A program made the position numbers and the translations under genes. Source: Patulibacter sp040675535 (GTDB taxonomy: Bacteria > Actinomycetota > Thermoleophilia > Solirubrobacterales > Solirubrobacteraceae). Taken from it: a DNA stretch of 45,186 bases. Positions 44,347 through 45,186 of this stretch are shown piece after piece (the first letter of the stretch is position 1; each line of letters begins with the position of its first letter). The notes under the pieces were generated by a model. The model was not told where the DNA came from. It was given only the letters and a program-made list of their open reading frames with translations, and searched no databases. The stretch spans positions 1 to 45,186 of the forward strand of contig NZ_JBFAPC010000026.1 of NCBI RefSeq assembly GCF_040675535.1. Reading direction: 5' to 3'.

Positions 44347-45096
44347 CTAGCCGAAGACCCGCTCGAGGACGTCGTCGTCGACGTCGAAGTTCGCGTGGAC
44401 CTCGGAGACGTCGTCGTTGTCGTCCAGCGCGTCGATCAGCTTGGCGAGCTTCTCGGCGGCCTCCTCGTCCAGCGGGGTGCGGACCTGGGGGCGGTAGACG
44501 AGCTCGGCGGACTCGTAGGCGATGCCGTCGGCGTCGAGCGCCTTCTGCACGTCGGGCAGGGCCGTCGGCTCGGTGACGACGACGAACGTGCCGTCCTCGT
44601 CCTCGATGTCGTCCGCGCCCGCCTCGATGGCGACCATCAGGGCGTCCTCGTCGTGCTTGGACCCGTCGACGACGATGACGCCCTTGCGGTCGAAGAGGTA
44701 GGCGACGGAGCCGGGCTCGCCGAGGTTGCCGCCGGCCTTCGTGAACATGTGGCGGATGTCCGCGCCGGTGCGGTTGCGGTTGTCGGTCAGCGCCTCGACG
44801 AGGACCGCGACGCCGCCCGGGCCGTAGCCCTCGTACATGACGTTCTCGTAGCTCGCGGCGTCCGCGCCGGCGCCCGTGCCCTTGTCGATCGCCCGCTGGA
44901 TGTTGTCCTTGGGCATCGACGCGTCCTTGGCCTTCTGGACGGCCAGCGCGAGCGACGGGTTGCCGATGATGTCCCCGCCGCCGTCCTTCGCGGCGATGGT
45001 GATGTGGCGGCTGAGCTTCGTGAACATCTTGCCGCGGCGAGAGTCGACGATCGCCTTCTTGTGCTTGATGCTCGCCCATTTGCTGTGCCCCGACAT
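44347..45096 (-). CDS. yebC: YebC/PmpR-family transcription and translation regulator
   Basis: YebC proteins bind DNA or ribosomes; some act as transcription regulators and recent work links some to translation of proline stretches. The 249-residue product has the highly conserved start MSGHSKWASIKHKKAIVDSR, then MPKDNIQRAIDKGTG, YEGYGPGGVAVLVEALTDNR, and GSVAYLFDRKG. ATG 45096 has GGAGGG just upstream and a possible -10 TAGGCT at 45109-45104 (minus strand), so the leader would be short. Complete. The bases from 45110 to the window end show no gene. Confidence 0.96.
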   Translation of the reverse strand: MSGHSKWASIKHKKAIVDSRRGKMFTKLSRHITIAAKDGGGDIIGNPSLALAVQKAKDASMPKDNIQRAIDKGTGAGADAASYENVMYEGYGPGGVAVLVEALTDNRNRTGADIRHMFTKAGGNLGEPGSVAYLFDRKGVIVVDGSKHDEDALMVAIEAGADDIEDEDGTFVVVTEPTALPDVQKALDADGIAYESAELVYRPQVRTPLDEEAAEKLAKLIDALDDNDDVSEVHANFDVDDDVLERVFG

Positions 45097-45186
45097 GCCC
45101 TCCAGCCTAGCGCGGGGTGGCCCGGCGGAGGGGTCGCGGGCCGCGTGCGCGACCGGGCGGACCGGCCCGTGGCGCCGGGCGGCGAC

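Overview
The window is very GC-rich actinobacterial DNA. Gene content and order (pyrR-B-C-carA-carB followed by an actinobacterial integration host factor, gmk, rpoZ and coaBC; yebC with ruvC-A-B, a SecDF fusion, recJ and rel; 4-nt ATGA/GTGA overlaps throughout) best fit a deep-branching actinobacterium of the Thermoleophilia/Solirubrobacterales type. That placement is inference from gene order and composition, not a database result. I see no insertion sequence, prophage, CRISPR array or rRNA.

Region 1 (1-6600, mostly minus strand): the transcription/translation block rimP-nusA-ylxR-infB (infB runs off the left edge), preceded by a terminator-like hairpin in the rimP leader. Next come a small YbjN-like gene and a TPR gene, then coaBC, rpoZ, gmk and the integration host factor mihF. 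NusA carries an unusual C-terminal Cys/His motif and acidic tail, and ylxR has no recognisable start codon.

Region 2 (6640-16606, minus): a tightly overlapping pyrimidine operon pyrR-pyrB-pyrC-(isochorismatase-like hydrolase)-carA-carB-pyrD, with RNase Z just upstream. A near-textbook PyrR-binding RNA loop lies between rnz and pyrR, so the operon is probably repressed at the mRNA level by UMP-bound PyrR. No pyrF or pyrK is present here.

Region 3 (16607-18610): a tRNA-Arg(CCG) with its own -10 element and a strong terminator, next to a degenerate tRNA-like fragment and a patch of broken genes. These are a frameshifted Fic/Doc-like gene with Gln in place of the catalytic His, and a chimeric remnant whose first codons resemble an NTF2/SnoaL protein and whose remainder is a frameshifted PadR-type regulator. 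A tiny lipoprotein gene follows.

Region 4 (18670-23943): a secreted fibronectin-III-like protein, a hypothetical protein, an S4-domain RNA-binding protein, an OafA-type membrane acyltransferase, an 82-bp tandem repeat, and then the most interesting unit. That unit is a SAM riboswitch controlling a two-gene operon of a threonine-synthase-like PLP enzyme and a CysO/MoaD-type sulfur carrier whose C-terminal Gly-Gly is capped by one extra Arg. Together they suggest protein-thiocarboxylate-dependent sulfur assimilation into homocysteine, under SAM feedback.

Region 5 (23944-32202): single genes on alternating strands, with two pairs of paralogous class I methyltransferases interleaved with CorA, a GT2 glycosyltransferase, a secreted alpha/beta hydrolase with a Lys/Ala-rich tail, and a diacylglycerol-kinase-like lipid kinase. 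Region 6 (32387-45186, minus): rel (ppGpp), recJ, a GlsB/YeaQ membrane protein, a single-chain SecDF, ruvB-ruvA-ruvC, a GT4 glycosyltransferase and yebC. yajC and apt, often found here, are absent.

Three genes (ylxR, the Fic-like gene, the PadR-like gene) have reading-frame problems. Assembly indels must be excluded before these are treated as biology.
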